Shown here: positions 63,045 to 64,000 of the stretch, piece by piece
How the letters are laid out: every line of letters begins with the position of its first letter
Numbering within the stretch: the first letter of the stretch is position 1
Assembly: GCA_022606425.2 (NCBI GenBank)
Contig: JAHDVF020000090.1
Location: 434,001 to 498,000, forward strand
Origin: Lepidostoma basale
Taxonomy: Eukaryota > Arthropoda > Insecta > Trichoptera > Lepidostomatidae
Length of the DNA: 64,000 bases
Reading direction: 5' to 3'
Notes under the pieces: model-generated
What the model was told of the DNA's origin: nothing
The model's database searches: none
The model's input: only the letters and a program-made list of their open reading frames with translations
Translations under genes and position numbers: made by a program

Positions 63045-64000
63045 AAATAAGAGTTTATTATTTTTTATTATTTTTATTATCGAGGGTAACAAACAGCAAT
63101 TACAGTATATGAGTATAAACACATAGAGACAACAAAACAAGGCCAATAACATGCTACCACAAATATTATATAACAACTGACATAAGGTTAAATATATAAG
63201 AGTAATAAAGTAACACTTTGATAAGATAAAGAGAAAACTATTAGTAATAATGAATTAAAAATAAAATATAATTTTAAAATGTAAAAGAAAAAAGAAAAAG
63301 ACAAGAAAAGAAAAAAAAAATAGAGTAACTAATTTCATTCGCCCCGAAGGGTTGCTCCAACCATTTTTTTAAAATCACTTTCATTAAGATGGAACACATC
63401 GATGTTACTAAAGCACTTATTGTACGTGTCGCACGTCCGGTACACCGCCGCACTCTGAGCGTAGTTAGTCCGATAAGCAGGAAGGTGGAATATTTGGTTC
63501 GCAGTGTGTCTTGTGCGAAGCATAGGGGTATTCAGTAATAATTTACTAAGAAGTTCGGAGTTGTCTATTTTGAAGTGAATGATTTTGTGAAGCAACATCA
63601 TATCATTAATTGTTCGCCTATTTTCGAGAGAGTCCAAGGAATAAAAATTAAGGGCAGAATTATAATTCGCAAATGACCTGCACATTTTGAAATTAATGTG
63701 TTTAATGAAAATTTTTTGGACTCTTTCGATGCGTTGAATATGCGCTGCATAGTAAGGAGACCAAACGGGAGATACGTATTCGAGTAGTGAGCAAACCATG
63801 GTTGTATAAAGAACTTTGAGGGCTGTGATGTTCTGAAAGGGTTTGCATGTAGGCAATATGAATCCTAATGTCCTGTAGGATTTGTCTAAAATGCCATCAA
63901 TGTGACTTACGAAAGTTAGTTTCGAGTCCATTGTGACTCCAAGATCTCGCACGCGATCTGAGTTAGATAATCTTGTGTTATTAATAAAATAGTCATGATT
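63045..64000 (-). mobile_element. CR1/Jockey-group LINE, 3' part, runs off the right edge
   Basis: Minus strand. The 3' untranslated region spans about 63334 to 63045 and ends in an ATAATAAAAATAATAAAAAA-like A/T-rich terminus. The coding part continues to the window edge (see next entry). Confidence 0.75.
63335..64000 (-). CDS. LINE reverse transcriptase C-terminal region, partial at window edge
   Basis: The frame is open from the window edge (NHDYFINNTRLSNSDRV) through RDLGVTMDSKLTFVSHIDGI, TLGFILPTCKPF, LEYVSPVWSPYYAAHIQRIE and RVQKIFIKHI to the stop at 63335-63337. DLGV..DSKL.F..HI followed by LEY.SPVW.P marks the thumb and C-terminal region of CR1/Jockey-group reverse transcriptases. The active-site part lies outside the window. 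There is no internal stop in 222 codons, so this is a fairly young copy. Confidence 0.8.
   Translation of the reverse strand, partial: NHDYFINNTRLSNSDRVRDLGVTMDSKLTFVSHIDGILDKSYRTLGFILPTCKPFQNITALKVLYTTMVCSLLEYVSPVWSPYYAAHIQRIERVQKIFIKHINFKMCRSFANYNSALNFYSLDSLENRRTINDMMLLHKIIHFKIDNSELLSKLLLNTPMLRTRHTANQIFHLPAYRTNYAQSAAVYRTCDTYNKCFSNIDVFHLNESDFKKMVGATLRGE

Noticed and set aside
1..64000. CRISPR array, bacterial operons, riboswitches, phage or virus genes
   Set aside because: No regularly spaced repeats and no prokaryotic gene organisation. The composition and elements are those of an insect nuclear genome.

Overview
This window looks like AT-rich intergenic or intronic DNA from an insect, most likely a moth or butterfly. 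The reasons are the RTE-type retrotransposons whose reverse transcriptases end in the KVWQSILSAYPFGETA-like motif common in Lepidoptera, a piggyBac element of the Trichoplusia (IFP2) type, Jockey-type and CR1/Jockey-type LINEs, tRNA-headed SINEs, and many palindromic MITE-like elements. No bacterial or viral gene organisation is present. No complete host gene is visible. The best host-gene candidate is a 3'-terminal coding exon at about 19097-19253; a few other exon-like islands are weak.

Layout. 0.5-3.5 kb: foldback remnant, then a 5'-truncated Jockey LINE on the minus strand. 3.6-7.2 kb: RTE fragments, one of them split by a roughly 2.95-kb Transib/RAG1-like DNA transposon (4147-7094). That transposon has CACATTG...CACTGTG ends, a CGGCG target duplication and a decayed DDE transposase. 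8.3-15 kb: RTE 3' ends with two kinds of simple-repeat tail, a possible non-autonomous RTE-tailed element, and paired foldbacks. 18-20 kb: a palindromic element with a 16-nt direct repeat, a SINE, the terminal-exon candidate and more foldbacks. 22-30 kb: RTE fragments and largely featureless DNA. 30.6-31.9 kb: a complete but internally deleted piggyBac between TTAA sites. 33.6-34.2 kb: a decayed, unrecognised minus-strand coding region with a poly(A) signal. 34.4-47 kb: RTE fragments, an exon-like island at 45.8 kb, two CA microsatellites and a 36-nt repeat that occurs three times in the window. 50-56 kb: an inverted-repeat-bounded segment, a SINE, foldbacks, and the best-preserved RTE reverse transcriptase (53766-54856). 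57-64 kb: more SINEs, a near-identical second RTE 3' end (59645-59836), and the C-terminal half of a minus-strand LINE that runs off the right edge.

How it fits together. The window is a layered transposon landscape. Nested insertions give a relative chronology: Transib is younger than the RTE copy it splits, and an RTE copy at 43 kb is younger than the repeat it interrupts. The standout element is the Transib copy, a relative of the transposons from which V(D)J recombination arose. Its RAG1-like catalytic landmarks, heptamer-like termini and target duplication can all be read directly. Family assignments rest on motif recognition and recall of family proteins; no database search was run.
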